A DNA stretch of 64,000 nucleotides, from the NCBI GenBank assembly GCA_034401795.1, contig CM067367.1, positions 32,935,733 through 32,999,732 on the forward strand, read 5' to 3'. Made by a program: the position numbers and the translations under genes. Within the stretch, counting starts at the first letter, position 1. Each line of letters starts with the position of its first letter. This DNA is from Chaetoderma sp. LZ-2023a. Taxonomy: Eukaryota; Mollusca; Caudofoveata; Chaetodermatida; Chaetodermatidae. Below are positions 1 through 11,042 of this stretch, one piece after another. The notes under the pieces are model-generated. The model was not told the origin of the DNA. It saw only the letters and a list, made by a program, of their open reading frames with translations, and searched no databases.

Positions 1-34
1 TCTAAATAGGGTAGAATAGAGTGTGCATGGGAAA

Positions 35-241
35 GAGAGGACTTCTATAGTCAGTGGACCTTTCCAGTTTTAGCTATGCACCGTCCATCTCAAGCCTAGC
101 TCCACCCACACCACGTCCCTGTTTGGGATCGATCGATCGATCTCTGAACTCCCTGACTATCAATTTCCAGAAAACTATGCATGTAAGCTGTTGAATATTT
201 TGAAACTAATTTGACGGGGTGCTATTGCTGCCTATGGCTGA
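35..241 (-). repeat. Foldback family A composite copy (half)
   Basis: Reverse complement of the segment that also occurs near 40280-40520, 53505-53690 and 48395-48540. It contains the foldback arm with 'ctgttgaatattttgaaact' and a flank with 'agctatgc..cc' and a repeated 'gatcgatcgatc'. Only one arm is present here, so this copy is truncated. Similarity was judged by eye. Confidence 0.7.
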
Positions 242-244
242 AAC

Positions 245-1985
245 CCCTCCATTTACAGAACTGGACATCAAAACAGCAATTAGCCATCTGAATATGGGCA
301 AAGCTTGGGTCAAAACTACGCTCTTTGCTATCTGAATACTGGCAAAGCTTGCGATGAATATCACCTATCAGCTGAGCATATCCAAATAGCAGGAGGTGTA
401 ATCATACCCCTCCTAAATGAAGGCTATAACCAAATATTTGCTGAGCTCTATCCCAGAGCTATTTAGAACAGGAATTATTACTCATCTTCGCAAGAAAGGC
501 ATGGACAAAGCCAAGATTTCAAACTATAGGGCTATGACAGTGACCTCAATCTTAGGGAGTGTGTTCGAATATCTAATGCTTGCCAGACTGAATGGCACCA
601 TGTTGATAAGTAAATCTTCACCTCAGTACGGTTTCATGAAAGATCTGTCACCCTCAATGGCCACACTTGATTTGTGAAGCATCCGTTGTCAGCACATTGC
701 CAAAAGACAAACTATGCCTCGTTACACTTGACAAGAGAGAAAGCCTTCGATGTAGTAAATCACACTCCTTATCGACAAGCTATCCCAACAAGGTATCAAT
801 CCCACCTACTGGTCTGTAGTAGATAATATGTATCAAGATTTGTCGTCAAAAGTCAAACGGAAAGATGGTCTTGGCGAATCACTGCAGATCAACCATGGCA
901 TTCGACAAGGATGAATATTATCTACTCGGCTCTACCAGTTATACATTAATGATGTTCTCATACACCTTGAGAAAAACAGCATTGGACTGTCCATAGAAAT
1001 AACATATGCTGGCTGTCTTAAGATTTCTGATGATGCACTCTTTGATATCTAAAGATCCGACCGAATTACAGATAATGGCAAATGTTGCACATAGCTATGC
1101 AACTTAACACCACTTTAATATTCATCCAACAAAGAGTAAAATGATCAGAAAGAATGCTACTGCTTAGAAAATGAAGAAAACCTAAATTTCAAAATGGAAT
1201 CTTATCAGATACCCGTCCTTGATCAAACTGTACACCTAGGAATCATGACGTCAGCGTGAGCAGTCGCAAATAAACGTCCAGGAAATACTCAGTCTTGCGA
1301 GATATACACTTCATGTTGATGAAGACGGGGCTGCACGGTACTAATTATCTAAATTTAACGAATCATATATTATATACTAATCATATGTACTACCTCGCCT
1401 GTTATTCGGGCTGGAAACTCTTGTTATGAATCACGGACATTTACAGCAGCTACAAAACTTCCATACAGGATTCCTGCACAAAATACAATCACGTCCCCAC
1501 AGGACTGCAACTGCTGCCTGTCATGTTCTGTTATGGGCCCTTTCCATTGCGGGAAAAAATTCACAAACGCCAATTTACATTCAATTCAGTTCTCATCTGC
1601 AACAATCACCCTGCTACAAATTCTTCTAAGACAGCACCTCGTCAAAGTTAGCCCTGTACTGAGAGCGTCATAAATGGCTGCGAACAGAAACCCACCTTGT
1701 GCTACCTTGATGCAACAGCATACAAAATTGGAACCACACACCATGTATGGAACTCTTGTGTAAGTCATGGCTGGCGGAGTTAAAATGACCGGCACATACA
1801 CGTTCCAATCCGTGAAAGCAAGGTTTAGCAACTACACAGTAAAGGCTACATGTCTGGCCTATGGGATAGAGGATGAGACAACAATCCACTTCCTTACATT
1901 ATGGCCAATCACTAAACTTTAGAGCAGGTTGTCATAAGACCACACATCCCGGAAAGCCGCTGCCCTGTGGTATTACAATCGACTA
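245..1985 (+). pseudogene. Degraded non-LTR retrotransposon (reverse transcriptase relic)
   Basis: Non-LTR reverse transcriptase is recognisable in shifting frames. Positions 417-677 carry the 'NYRAMTVTSILGSVFEYLML' and 'QYGF' fingers/palm block. A following frame holds the palm segment up to the catalytic box, read here as S-D-D at 1026-1034 where the family has A-D-D. Around 1225-1330 is a 'HLGIM' block, and 1426-1629 gives the C-terminal domain including 'MNHGHLQQLQNFHTGFLHKI'. At least five stops or frameshifts break the frame, so it is not functional. No endonuclease was seen upstream, which fits 5' truncation. The clade is uncertain (RTE/Jockey-type). It would have acted by target-primed reverse transcription. 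Confidence 0.75.
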
Positions 1986-2139
1986 CCTATATACCTACAT
2001 AAATGTATGAAATAACCATATTAACTGAACAAACCTTTAGTGACATATTTCTACATGCATAAGTGTGGTCGCTGTAGACGGGCACATTCTTCCGCTGTAC
2101 TACACTCTGTCAGCAGAACAACAAATGTGTACATGTCCA

Positions 2140-3645
2140 TTATTAGCTCACCTGGCCTGAAAGGCCAAGTGAGCTTATGCCGTGGCGACCGTCCATCGTC
2201 CGTCAACTTTTCCTTTAAACGACTTCTCAAGAACCACTGGACCGATTTCAATTATATTTGGCAGGAAGCACCCTTAGGGCATACGGATCCAAGTTTATTC
2301 AAATGAACCTGATCGGCCAATTTGGCCGGTGGCCATCTTGGATTTAGACCGATTTTAGGAAACGTCTTTAAAAATCTTCTCCCATACTGCTTAGGGGATT
2401 GATGCAAATCTCAGGAAATATGATCTATGGCAAGAGCTGAACTAAGTTTGTTCAAGGGGCATAGTTTTAGCGAAAATTACTTCTTCTCCAGAACCGCTGA
2501 AGGGATCAAGCCGAAATGTGGCAGATATGATTAGGACCTAAGGGCCATTAAAGTTTGTTCAGTGGAAGTTGATCTGTCAAAAAGCATAGCTGCCGTGGGC
2601 CAATCAAAATATAGCGTGTTTTGCGGCCATATTGGATTTTTTTATTTGATGGATTTTGAGGCCGAAACTGGTTTTGTATGTGTTTTGCGGTATTCTGATC
2701 ACAAAGTTGAAATTTTCTAAACTGTCGGATAAACGGTTTGGTGCCCATCTTGGATCATTTTCCCACCAAAAGCTCCCATACTAAAGCAATGGGAAATTTT
2801 TAATGTTTTCTTCTTGAGAACTACTGGGCCGATTTCAATTATATTTGGCAGGAAGCATCCTTAGGGCATAGAGATTTAAGTTTGTTCAAACTAAGCCAAT
2901 TGTCCAATTGGGCCGGCAGCCATTTAGGATTTTGGCCGATTTTGAGAAACGTCTAAAAATCTTCGAAACCGTTTGGGGGATTGATGCCAACCTCATGAAA
3001 TATGATTTAGGGCAAGAGCTGAACCAGGTTTTTTCAAGGGAACTTGATTGGTCAAATGGTTCGGCGGTCATCTTGGTTGACCTAGTTGTAGCAAAAATTA
3101 CTTCTCCAGAACCGCTGAAGGGATCGGGCCGAAATTTGGCATATATGATTAGGCCCTAAAGGCCATTATAGTTTGTTCAAGAGCAGATGATCCGTCAAAA
3201 AACATGGCCGCTGTGGGCCAATCAAAATATAGCATGTTTGATGGCCATATTGGATTTTTTTATTTAATGGATTTTGAGGTCGAAATTGGTTTTGTATGTG
3301 TTTTGGGGTATTCTGAGCTCAGTTTTAAAATTTTCGAAACTGTCGGATAAACGGTTTGGCGGCCATCTTGGATCATTTTCCCGCCAAAAGCTCCCATACT
3401 AAAGCAATGGGAAATTTAAAATGTTTTCTTCCCAAGAACTTCTGGGCCGATTTAATTATATTTGGCAGGAAGCATCCTTAGGGCGTAGCGATTCAAGTTT
3501 GTTCAAACGAAGCCAATCGACCAATTGGGCCGGCAACCATCTTGGATTTTGGCCGATTTTTTTAAACGTCTTTAAAAATCTCCGAAACCGCTTATGGGAT
3601 CGGGCCGAAATTTGGCAGATATGATTAGGGACTAAGGGCCATTAA
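2140..3645. repeat. Repeat family D, about 2.5 tandem units of ~0.6 kb
   Basis: The block starts with a short hairpin (agctcacctggcc / ggccaagtgagct). The phrase 'gatttcaattatatttggca' then recurs near 2244, 2831 and 3449, spacing 587 and 618 bp, and 'ggccatcttggatcatttt' recurs between them. Further family D pieces lie at 41695-41765, 41984-42191 and 48023-48420. Open frames inside (for example 2908-3159) are repeat shadows. This family occurs widely in marine invertebrates as I recall it, but its transposon class is not clear from the sequence. Confidence 0.8.
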
Positions 3646-3861
3646 ATCTGTCTCTGTTACATCGATGACGTAATAGTCTTTGGACCCACGTTTGAACAAA
3701 CCGTAACCAATTTGGACACCATGCTTTCCAGATTCCACTCGGCCAATTTGAAACTCTAACCGAAGAAATAACATCTTCAGACAGAGCGTCGAGTTCCTGT
3801 GACACGTCATATCCAGTGATGGAGTGGCTACACAGTCATCGAAAACTAAGGCAGTAGCAGA

Positions 3862-4617
3862 GTGGCCTCGACCCTCTTCAGTTATGGAGACACAGAGTTT
3901 CCTTGGCCCATGCCAGTACTATCGCCGTTACATCCGATATTTCAGCGAATTGCTTCACCCCTCTACAAGATCACCGAGAAAGATCGACCATTTGAGTGGA
4001 TGAGTGAGTGTGAAGGCTCCTTCGGGGCGCTGAAGGAACTCTTGACGACCGCCCCAATTCTTGCTCATCCCAATCCAAACCTCGATTTGATCTTAGACAC
4101 TGATGCGTCAGCTTTCGCTATAGGCGCGGTTCTATCTCAAGTCACCAAAGATGGAACAGAGCAGGTGTTGGGTTACAGTTCGCGTTCTCTGAATAAAACG
4201 GAGAGAAGATACGCAACCACCAAGCGTGAACTATTGGCGGCGGTCCATTTCATCAAGTATTACAAGCACTTTCTGTACGGGCGCCCTTTTACACTCTGTA
4301 CAGACTATGCCTCGCTATGGTGGCTCAGGAACTTTAAAAATCTGGAGGGCCAGGTAGCGAGATGGCAGGAATCCCTGCAGGCCTATAACTTTAACGTTCA
4401 CCGTCCCGGCAAATTGCATGGAAATGCTGATGCCCTTAGCAGAATCGGCGTGGAGGCTGAACACGAAGAGGCCGACACCGTGACACAGTCAACACAGCCA
4501 TCTCCGGAGTTCCCCGAAATGAGGTGCACAGAGGGGAATCCAGAAAAAATTGCACACCACCAAACAACAGACGTGCAGACACGGAATATATACGCGTGGA
4601 TTCAGGAGGAATCCTGA
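3862..4617 (+). pseudogene. Ty3/gypsy RNase H domain (pol fragment)
   Basis: Open 251-codon stretch. After a frame-shifted RT connection region it reads 'LILDTDASAFAIGAVLSQ' (first RNase H aspartate), 'KTERRYATTKRELLAAVHFI' (catalytic glutamate), a 'CTDYASLWWL' block where the family usually has R-T-D-H, and 'HRPGKLHGNADALSR' at the C-terminal edge. The order and spacing are those of the gypsy RT_RNaseH domain, which removes the RNA template strand. The frame ends at a TGA before the integrase linker. The preceding segment (3658-3860) is the RT end in other frames, so the polyprotein is broken on both sides. Confidence 0.85.
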
Positions 4618-4689
4618 GGAATCAGTAACACCCCTATCCACCATGGCTAAATATTATTACCAACGGTTCGAAGAATGTCGATAAATAAA

Positions 4690-5558
4690 TAACGTCCTGT
4701 ACATTAATGACCGTTTGGTAATACCGGAAAGTTATCGAGAACTTATATTAAAACAACTACATGATAACGCCGGACATCTGGCCGTGGAAAGAACTGTTGC
4801 CCATATCAAACAGATTCCACTGGATCGGGATTCGCGATAGTGTCAGGGCATGGGTTGCCAAATGTATCCCATACCAAAAACGCGCTGTTGGCCAACACCA
4901 TATCGCACTATCTCAAATTAAGATTGTTAGTGCACCATGGGAGCACGTGGCTATCGACGTGCTTGGACCCTTGAATACGATGGATGATGGAAATAAAATA
5001 CATCCTCGTGTTACAAGATTATTTTACGAAGTGGTTAGAAGCATTTGCTTTGCCGGACTAAGAGACATCCACCGTAGCAGAGGTCTTGGCCAGCAATGTG
5101 TTCTGCCGCTTTGGTGTGCCTTATGAGTTGCACTCCGATCAAGGAAGTAATTTTGAGAGCCGGCTCATTTCAGAGCTCTGCAAATTATTCCATATCGTCA
5201 AAATAAGGACAACTCCATACCACCCCCGGAGCAACGGGATGGTAGAGAGATTCAACAGAACTCTCGCGGAGATGCTTACCAAGGAAACACGCCTTGATTG
5301 TAGAGATTGGGACCTACGGCTCCCGTATGTGCTCATGGCTTACCGCACTTCAAAACATTCCAGCATGGGCTACACTCCTGCTCGGTTAATGTTAGGCCAT
5401 GAATTAGCCTTACCCCTGGATCTGGCCATGGCACGAATACCAGGAGAGAAAAATTCACCATCTCTCTATGTCAAACTCTTGTCGCAAAGGATAGAACAAG
5501 CCCATGAGTTAGTGAGGGAAACTATCCACTGCACACCGGCGGCAAAAGACATGGCATG
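4690..5558 (+). pseudogene. Ty3/gypsy integrase (pol fragment)
   Basis: Begins with an HHCC zinc-binding region (His residues in 'LHDNAGHLAVERTV', about 4755-4800) and continues into the DDE core. The first aspartate is at 4956-4958 in 'AIDVLGP', the second at 5137-5139 in 'HSDQGSNF', and the glutamate at 5245-5247 in 'SNGMVERFNRTL'. Two frames are needed (4761-5126, then 5086-5559), so there is at least one frameshift near 5090. All three catalytic residues survive. The integrase would insert the element's cDNA. A second diverged copy is at 20266-21156. Confidence 0.85.
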
Positions 5559-6109
5559 ACCGGAGAGTGCATGGAGATCCATATGAAGCAGGAAGAACGG
5601 TTTGGGTACACGATTTACGACTGTCTGCAAACGTGCCAAGTAAACTGAGTTACCAGTGGAAAGGCCCCTATGTGGTAGTAGGTAAGACGTCGGACGTGAC
5701 CTACCATATCCGTGCTTCGGATGGCCTGACCTCAGTCATCCACTTCGATCGACTTAAACCTGGTGTCAGTGACGACCCAGTACCAGAGCTCGGACTGGGC
5801 GTTTCTGGTGATGCCGGTACCCAGACAGATATTTCTATGGAGATTAGTATTCCCACGGTTAGCGCAGCCCACCACGGTGCTAGTTCAGCCCCAGTTCTAC
5901 CAAGCCAGAATGTGGATGAACAGGCAGCTAATGCTGGCGACGATGACAAGATACGTACTCGTCCTCTCCCTCCTCAGCACGGGTCTACTCGATCTGGGAA
6001 GTCGTATCTGAAGAACTTTGTGTTTGTTTTGTCCAAGGGACCGAATGGAAAAGTTGTTCCACTGATCTCTTCCCATTTCCACCCACTTCATGCTATGCCC
6101 CCATCATAG
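5558..6109 (+). pseudogene. Ty3/gypsy integrase C-terminal GPY/F region and acidic tail
   Basis: Follows the DDE core after a one-frame shift. It contains 'VHGDPYEAGRTVWVHD' and 'LSYQWKGPYVVVGK', the GPY/F module that ends many gypsy integrases, then 'VIHFDRLKP' and a Gly/Asp/Ser-rich tail ending at TAG 6107-6109. Copy 2 has the same region at 20935-21156 with 'KSSYVVV' in place of 'KGPYVVV'. The tail is poorly conserved and may be a spacer. Confidence 0.75.
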
Positions 6110-6725
6110 AGTTACCACAAGCGGAAGCTGAGGCTGACCCAAGCCATGTTTCCTGTGGGGTGGTACATGTGGTGAATAGCATGGAAGTGAAGAGGCTGGA
6201 TGAAGTCTTGGCATGTCTAGAACCGCAGAACCGTGCAACAAGGTGTACCCGACCACCTCCCGAAAACACCAGACCAAGTCCCTCCCAAGCGGCACCCATA
6301 TCCATCGCCGCACCAACACCCCAAATCCAACTGGCATCCCTTATCTACACACCAAGTTCGGACATCACCAGCCCAGTCCATTTCACACTCCACTCGTCGT
6401 CTGTTGACCATCAATCTTCAGGCTGCTGCAACAGAGGAGGTGGCATCCCGCACCGCACCGACCAACATTACCTCCTGCGGTGGGCAGGGAAGCAGCCTGT
6501 TCAGCAGACTCTCGGCTCGAATTTTCCCGGTGTCTAAAAACTACGACAGGACACCAACCGTTGTGTAATGGGAGATGACCACATCCCCCTATCCAAGGGC
6601 CACGCCATCCAATAGGCCTACCATTCTCCCCCGTGAGCAGTCAGAACATCACACAACAGACAGAACGTCAACGCCTACAAGAACACACCTGCCCTGAAGA
6701 CTGGATGCGTCACTACTAATCCATG

Positions 6726-7380
6726 TTCCTTTTCAGACCATGATTTTGTTACCCTGTCCTTTGATATTTCAACATCTCAAAGGACGGGGCCAGGATATTG
6801 GAAATTCAACTCCTCCCGTCTAACCAATATGGCCTTTGGAGTTGCTTTCAATATCTTCTGGACAAAACACATGGAAGCTGTCAATCTCGGTAGTATTTCA
6901 CTTGACTGGTGGGATACTACACAATCTAGGATCAAGGATTTTTGTATAGAGTTCTCTAAGGAACAATCTAAACTCAGATATATGCAAACTAAGGTTTTGT
7001 ATGCTCGTTACAGGGAGCTTTTACTATTAGAAGCTCAACATTCTGGTGAGTACTACGAGCTAATAGTTGACCTGAAAAGAACAATCTTAGAAACAGTAAA
7101 AATCACAGGTAAATGGCCTACTAGTCAGATCAAAGGTCCAACAACTAGAAGGTGTCGATAAGCCATCAAAGTTCTTCTTCTGTAGGGAGAAGACCAGGGC
7201 ACTTAACAAACGTATCGATAAATTCTTGACAGTTAATGGTCCTTCTAATGTTAGTTCAGATATACTAGAAGAATGTCATTCATTTTACCATAATTTATTA
7301 ACGGCAGAAAACATCGACCCAGATGTATCCACCTCCTTTCTTTCAGATGTACCGTCACTATCATCTGACGAATCTATTTA
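6726..7380 (+). pseudogene. LINE endonuclease end and linker to reverse transcriptase
   Basis: Open parts such as 6829-7161 encode the helical linker between endonuclease and RT ('YELIVDLKRTILETV' and nearby). A frameshift lies near 7150. A second frame then reads 'LNKRIDKFLTVNGPSN' and 'EECHSFYHNLLTAENI', the conserved approach to the RT fingers. A TAG at about 7378 interrupts just before the RT frame. It has no separate function. Confidence 0.7.
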
Positions 7381-7402
7381 GATTTATTCAGCACTAAAAG
7401 CC

Positions 7403-8143
7403 ATGTCTTTGGGTAAGTCTCCTGGTAGTGATGGCTTGTCAAAGGAATTCTACTGGTTTTTCTTTCCCTTACTGCAAGATGTTCTAGTAAGGGTTCTCAG
7501 CCTCACCTTTGAGATGGGCACCTTACCCAGGTCTCAGAGGTGGTGTCTAATCACCTTGATATGTAAAGACAAAAGCAAGGCAGAGCACCTCGAGTTCTGG
7601 CGTCCTATATCTCTGTTAAATGTCGATTACAAAATCATTTCCAAAATCCTAACCTCTAGGCTGCAGCGTGTACTTCATTTTTTAATACACGAAGACCAAA
7701 CGTGCAGTGTGCCTGGTAGGTCCATTCTCGATAATGGACACCTTCTCAGATGTATCTCCGACTATATGGAACAGAAGAATCTCGGTGGTGCCTTTATCTC
7801 TCTAGACCAGGAAAAAGCCTTTGACCGGGTAAGCCATGATTTTCTTTTTCAGGCACTATATTATTACGGCTTTGGCCCATCCTTTATTCAATGGGTTAAA
7901 ATCTTATATAGGAACATCTCTTCACAGGTCTATGTTAATGGTTTCATAAGTGAACCATTCGCAGCTACCCGTAGCGTGAGGCAGGGGTGCTCTTTGTCAC
8001 CACTGCTTTATGTATTGTGTCTGGAACCTTTTGCAATCCGTGTCAGAAATGACCCGCTTATCAAAGGTCTCAAACCTCCGGGCACTCCTGACACAGCCAA
8101 ACTATCCATGTATGCAGATGACTCGCTTCCGGGTCGAAATTGA
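7403..8143 (+). pseudogene. LINE reverse transcriptase, cut at the catalytic box
   Basis: 246 codons with the classic L1/Tx1 RT blocks: 'MSLGKSPGSDGLSKEF', 'FWRPISLLNVDYKIISKIL', 'LDQEKAFDRVSHDFLF' (first catalytic Asp), 'SVRQGCSLSPLLYVL', and 'SMYADDS' with YADD at 8111-8122. Immediately after YADD-S the frame runs into 'LPGRN' and stops. The next residues of the family ('ASGSKLNLLKTKG') are found one frame away at 8126 onward. About 25-30 residues are missing there, so the palm is broken by a small deletion plus frameshift. Confidence 0.85.
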
Positions 8144-9411
8144 ATCTCCTTAAGACCAAGGGTTTCTATCTCGGTAAGTGGAAATCCCGCTCTGATCATC
8201 CATTTGGCATTAGCTGGGTGGACTCTATTAAGATCGTAGGTATTTCCTTCGGCGGTAATGCCACCGAAGATATGTGCAAATCAATGCTTTCATCCTTTGC
8301 CAATGTATTTAATATATGGAAAGATCGTCAAACTTCTCTTGTAGGTCGATCACTGATCAGCAAGTCTCTCGCTTGTGGTAAGATTTGGTATGTTGGAAGT
8401 ACTCACATTATACCAAAGACATACATTGGTAAGTTACAAAGGGCAGTCTACACCTTTCTGTGGGCCAACTCTAACTATGAGCCCATGAAACGTATGACTA
8501 CATGGGCTGACCATCTTTTCGGAGGATTAGCCGTTATGAATATAGAGCTTAAACTGTTCTCATTTTAGCTGGTTCATGTTCATAAACTACTCAATGACTC
8601 CTCCGCTAAATGGCGCTATTTTGCCATTTATTGGATTGGCTTCACCCTGAGAAAGCTGAAGCCAGAATTTGCCTCAAATATGATCCCACATTCTGAGGTT
8701 ATTCCTCCATTCTATAGAAACATTGTCTCTCTTTTTAAGGATTTTTCCGCTAAGCATCAGGACTTTGACTGGTCCGTGCCAGCCACCTCAAAGTTCTTCT
8801 ATAAATGTATGCTCTCTTCACAGGTTACTCCGCCTCGGGGTCAGTCCAATGTCGCTTACATTGGCACTGACTATAAGAGAGTGTGGAAAAATATATTTCA
8901 CCCAATCTTGGATTCATCAGCCAGAACTTTGCATATAAAGCCGCAAACGACATTGTTTCTACTGGTGCCTACCTAGTCCGTAGAAACATATCTAGGAATC
9001 GTAATTGTTTTCTGTCCTGGCGAAGAATCGCTAGAACAGCTACTAGTTAAATGTCCCATCATTCAGCCTATGTGGCAACTGGTCTTTGACTGGATCCCGA
9101 AAATCACTGGGGATAAGCTGGATAGAGACTTTGCCACAATTGTATTTCATGATTTCTCTTGCAGCCCAATTTCAGTGACTCTCTACTTGATTTCCGAAGC
9201 CAAATTCGTCATCTGGCTTTGTCGGAATGACAGTAAGGTTGAAGCCAAGATTGTCACCTCAGACAGTCTCTGGTTCCGTCTAGTGGGACGTCTCCATTTG
9301 TGAATCCTCGCAGACTTTCTGTGGCTGAAACGAACCAAGTTTCTGAAACTCTGGTGCTCGACAGACCTCTTCTGTCGAGTAAATATGGACAAAGTGATAT
9401 TTACATTTGAG
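8126..9411 (+). pseudogene. LINE RT thumb and C-terminal domain
   Basis: Continues after the deletion with 'SIKIVGISFGG' and 'LVGRSLISKSLACGKIWYVG' (8140-8568). Then, across frameshifts at ~8570 and ~8975, come 'FYRNIVSLFKDFSAKH', 'CPGEESLEQLLVKCP' and 'AKFVIWLCRND', which are C-terminal signature regions of L1/Tx1-type LINE proteins. The last readable frame ends at TAG ~9409. Three or more lesions make it a pseudogene. It is thought to help bind the RNA during target-primed synthesis in active relatives. Confidence 0.75.
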
Positions 9412-9499
9412 TAGGGACTGCCGTTATTACCATAGTGACAATATTTTCGCTGTGGTGGGGGTTAATAACACCATAGATGACAGTAATCCTTACATCGTA

Positions 9500-10224
9500 A
9501 TAATGGTTATGTTGTGTAGATATGTTATTGCCACTTTTCCTTTTCCTTCCAGGGGGCATGGTTCACTTTGAACCACAATGTCCGACCTCAGGTCTTCTTC
9601 CCTTGTAGGTGGTTCCTCCCGAACCTCTGTACTTAGTACAATCAGATGGGGGTGTCATCTTAGATGATGTCATCCCTACTTCCATCATAACATGCTTCTT
9701 CTCTTTTGCATGTTTTCTTGCTCTTGTCGTATAGGTGGTTCCTCTCGAGCCTCTATGTTCATCCATGTGGGGTGACATCTGGGTAAGCTGGTGTCACTCC
9801 TATCCTCCTTATAACATGGTGGGGTGTCACCTTGGTAAGCTGGTATCACCCCTACCTACCTTATAATATGATGGTGGGGTGTCACCTCGGTAAGCTGGTG
9901 CCGCCCCCGCCGTCCATACTATGGTGGTGGTATTTATGATTTTAGCCGGTTCCTATCGGAGTGCAATGTTCTCATCCAGGTGGGGTGTCACCTTGGTAAG
10001 CTGGTGTCACCTCTACCTACTTTATGATATGGTGGTGGGGTGTCACCTTGGTAAGCTGGTGCCACCCCTGACATCCATATACTATGGTGATGGTATTTAT
10101 TCTTATTTGGGTGGCTCCCATCGGACCTCCATTTCGTGTCTGGGTGGAGTGTCACCTTGGTAAGCTGGTGTCACTCCTACCTACTTTCTTATATATGGTG
10201 GGGGTAATATTATTATTTCATCAT

Positions 10225-10286
<62 letters not shown>

Positions 10287-10560
10287 TTATTATTATTATT
10301 ATTATTCTAGCAATATTATTACCTTGGTGTTTGACTTGATTTCTACTCTGTCAATCTTAATAATGGTTCGGTTGTGAAGATGTTGTCGTCACTTCTTTTC
10401 CCTTTCGGGGGGCGCGGTTTACTTTGAACCGCTATATCGAACCACACATTTTATTCCCTTCTAGGAGGTTCCTCTCGAACCCCCTTTTCATCCAGGTGGG
10501 GTGTCACCTTGGTAAGCTTGTGTCACCCTACCTTTCTTACATGGTGGGGGTAAATACTAC
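9500..10560. repeat. Minisatellite and duplicated block with 'gtggggtgtcaccttggtaa' units
   Basis: The phrase 'gtggggtgtcaccttggtaa' or a close variant occurs about seven times (near 9767, 9820, 9873, 9980, 10036, 10144, 10496). Spacings alternate between ~53 and ~107 bp. A larger piece beginning 'taatggtt..gttgtg.agat' is present at 9500-9770 and again at 10360-10510, so the block was also duplicated with a ~850-bp period. Units contain the self-complementary core ggtgtcacc. Confidence 0.85.
10225..10306. repeat. (TAC)n then (TAT)n microsatellite
   Basis: Uninterrupted TAC triplets for about 60 bp, turning into TAT triplets for about 22 bp. It produces a tyrosine-run open frame that is not a gene. 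Confidence 0.97.
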
Positions 10561-10594
<34 letters not shown>

Positions 10595-10611
10595 TATTAT
10601 TATTATTATTG
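10561..10611. repeat. (ATT)n microsatellite
   Basis: About 50 bp of ATT triplets with one slip, in the same minisatellite region. Confidence 0.95.
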
Positions 10612-10689
10612 CTGTAGACGACCTAGTTTCTGGAGGTCACGCACCCTCGGACCTTGTGTTTACACACACCACATTTATCTGTTTGTCCT

Positions 10690-11030
10690 TTTCATAGGGG
10701 CACATTCCCGGGGAACATTCATGCTCATACTTTCTTTCAGGGAGCATGTGTAAACTTGCAACTTTGCTATTTTTATCATCATCCTAATTTCCATTGACAG
10801 GGGCCATGTTCCTTGGGAACAATATGCTCTATTGTTTGTTTACTTTATTCTACAGGGGGCTTGCTCCCTGAGAACCATTGTGCCCATTCCTTACAGGGGG
10901 CATATTCTCAGGGAGCTAAAATGCTCACAATTTCTATTGTATTGGCTCACAGAGGGCATTTCCCTGGGAACAAATATGCTCAGAACTTCTCCCCACAGGG
11001 GGCATGTTCCTAGGGAAATATAATGCCCGT
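10690..11030. repeat. ~50-bp repeat units with a hairpin core
   Basis: Roughly six diverged units near 10690, 10735, 10798, 10852, 10900, 10950 and 11000. Each has 'caggggg.catgttccct' followed by 'gggaacaatatgctc'. Within a unit the halves are partly complementary (ggcat..ttccc / gggaa..atgcc), so each unit can fold. Confidence 0.75.
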
Positions 11031-11042
11031 TTCTTCTCAGTT

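Larger units (their letters stand above)
3647..6715 (+). mobile_element. Ty3/gypsy-type LTR retrotransposon remnant, copy 1
   Basis: A 5'-truncated pol polyprotein in the gypsy order: end of reverse transcriptase (YIDD at 3658-3669), RNase H, integrase with HHCC and D-D-E, GPY/F chromodomain-like tail, then a proline/threonine-rich 3' region. The left edge abuts the family D repeat at ~3647. The right edge (~6715) abuts the L1-like LINE. The last ~300 bp match the end of copy 2 (to ~22045), so the 3' limit is shared. No LTR, gag or protease was recognised. The reading frame changes several times, so it is dead. Confidence 0.85.
6720..9480 (+). mobile_element. L1/Tx1-like LINE, 5'-truncated
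   Basis: The element starts within the end of an APE-type endonuclease: 'SDHDFVTLSFD' and 'GPGYWKFNSS' lie in the frame just before 6829. It continues through a linker, a reverse transcriptase with YADD, a thumb and a C-terminal region, ending near 9410 with a ~70-bp untranslated tail. The layout is that of L1/Tx1-clade LINEs. It interrupts or abuts the gypsy remnant at ~6716. Several stops and one internal deletion make it inactive. No poly-A tail is obvious, and a repeat block follows directly. Confidence 0.85.

Noticed and set aside
10084..10377. Tyr-run ORF
   Set aside because: Created by the TAC/TAT microsatellite.
9500..10560. CRISPR array
   Set aside because: Units are diverged, spacing is uneven, spacers are not unique, and the DNA is animal.
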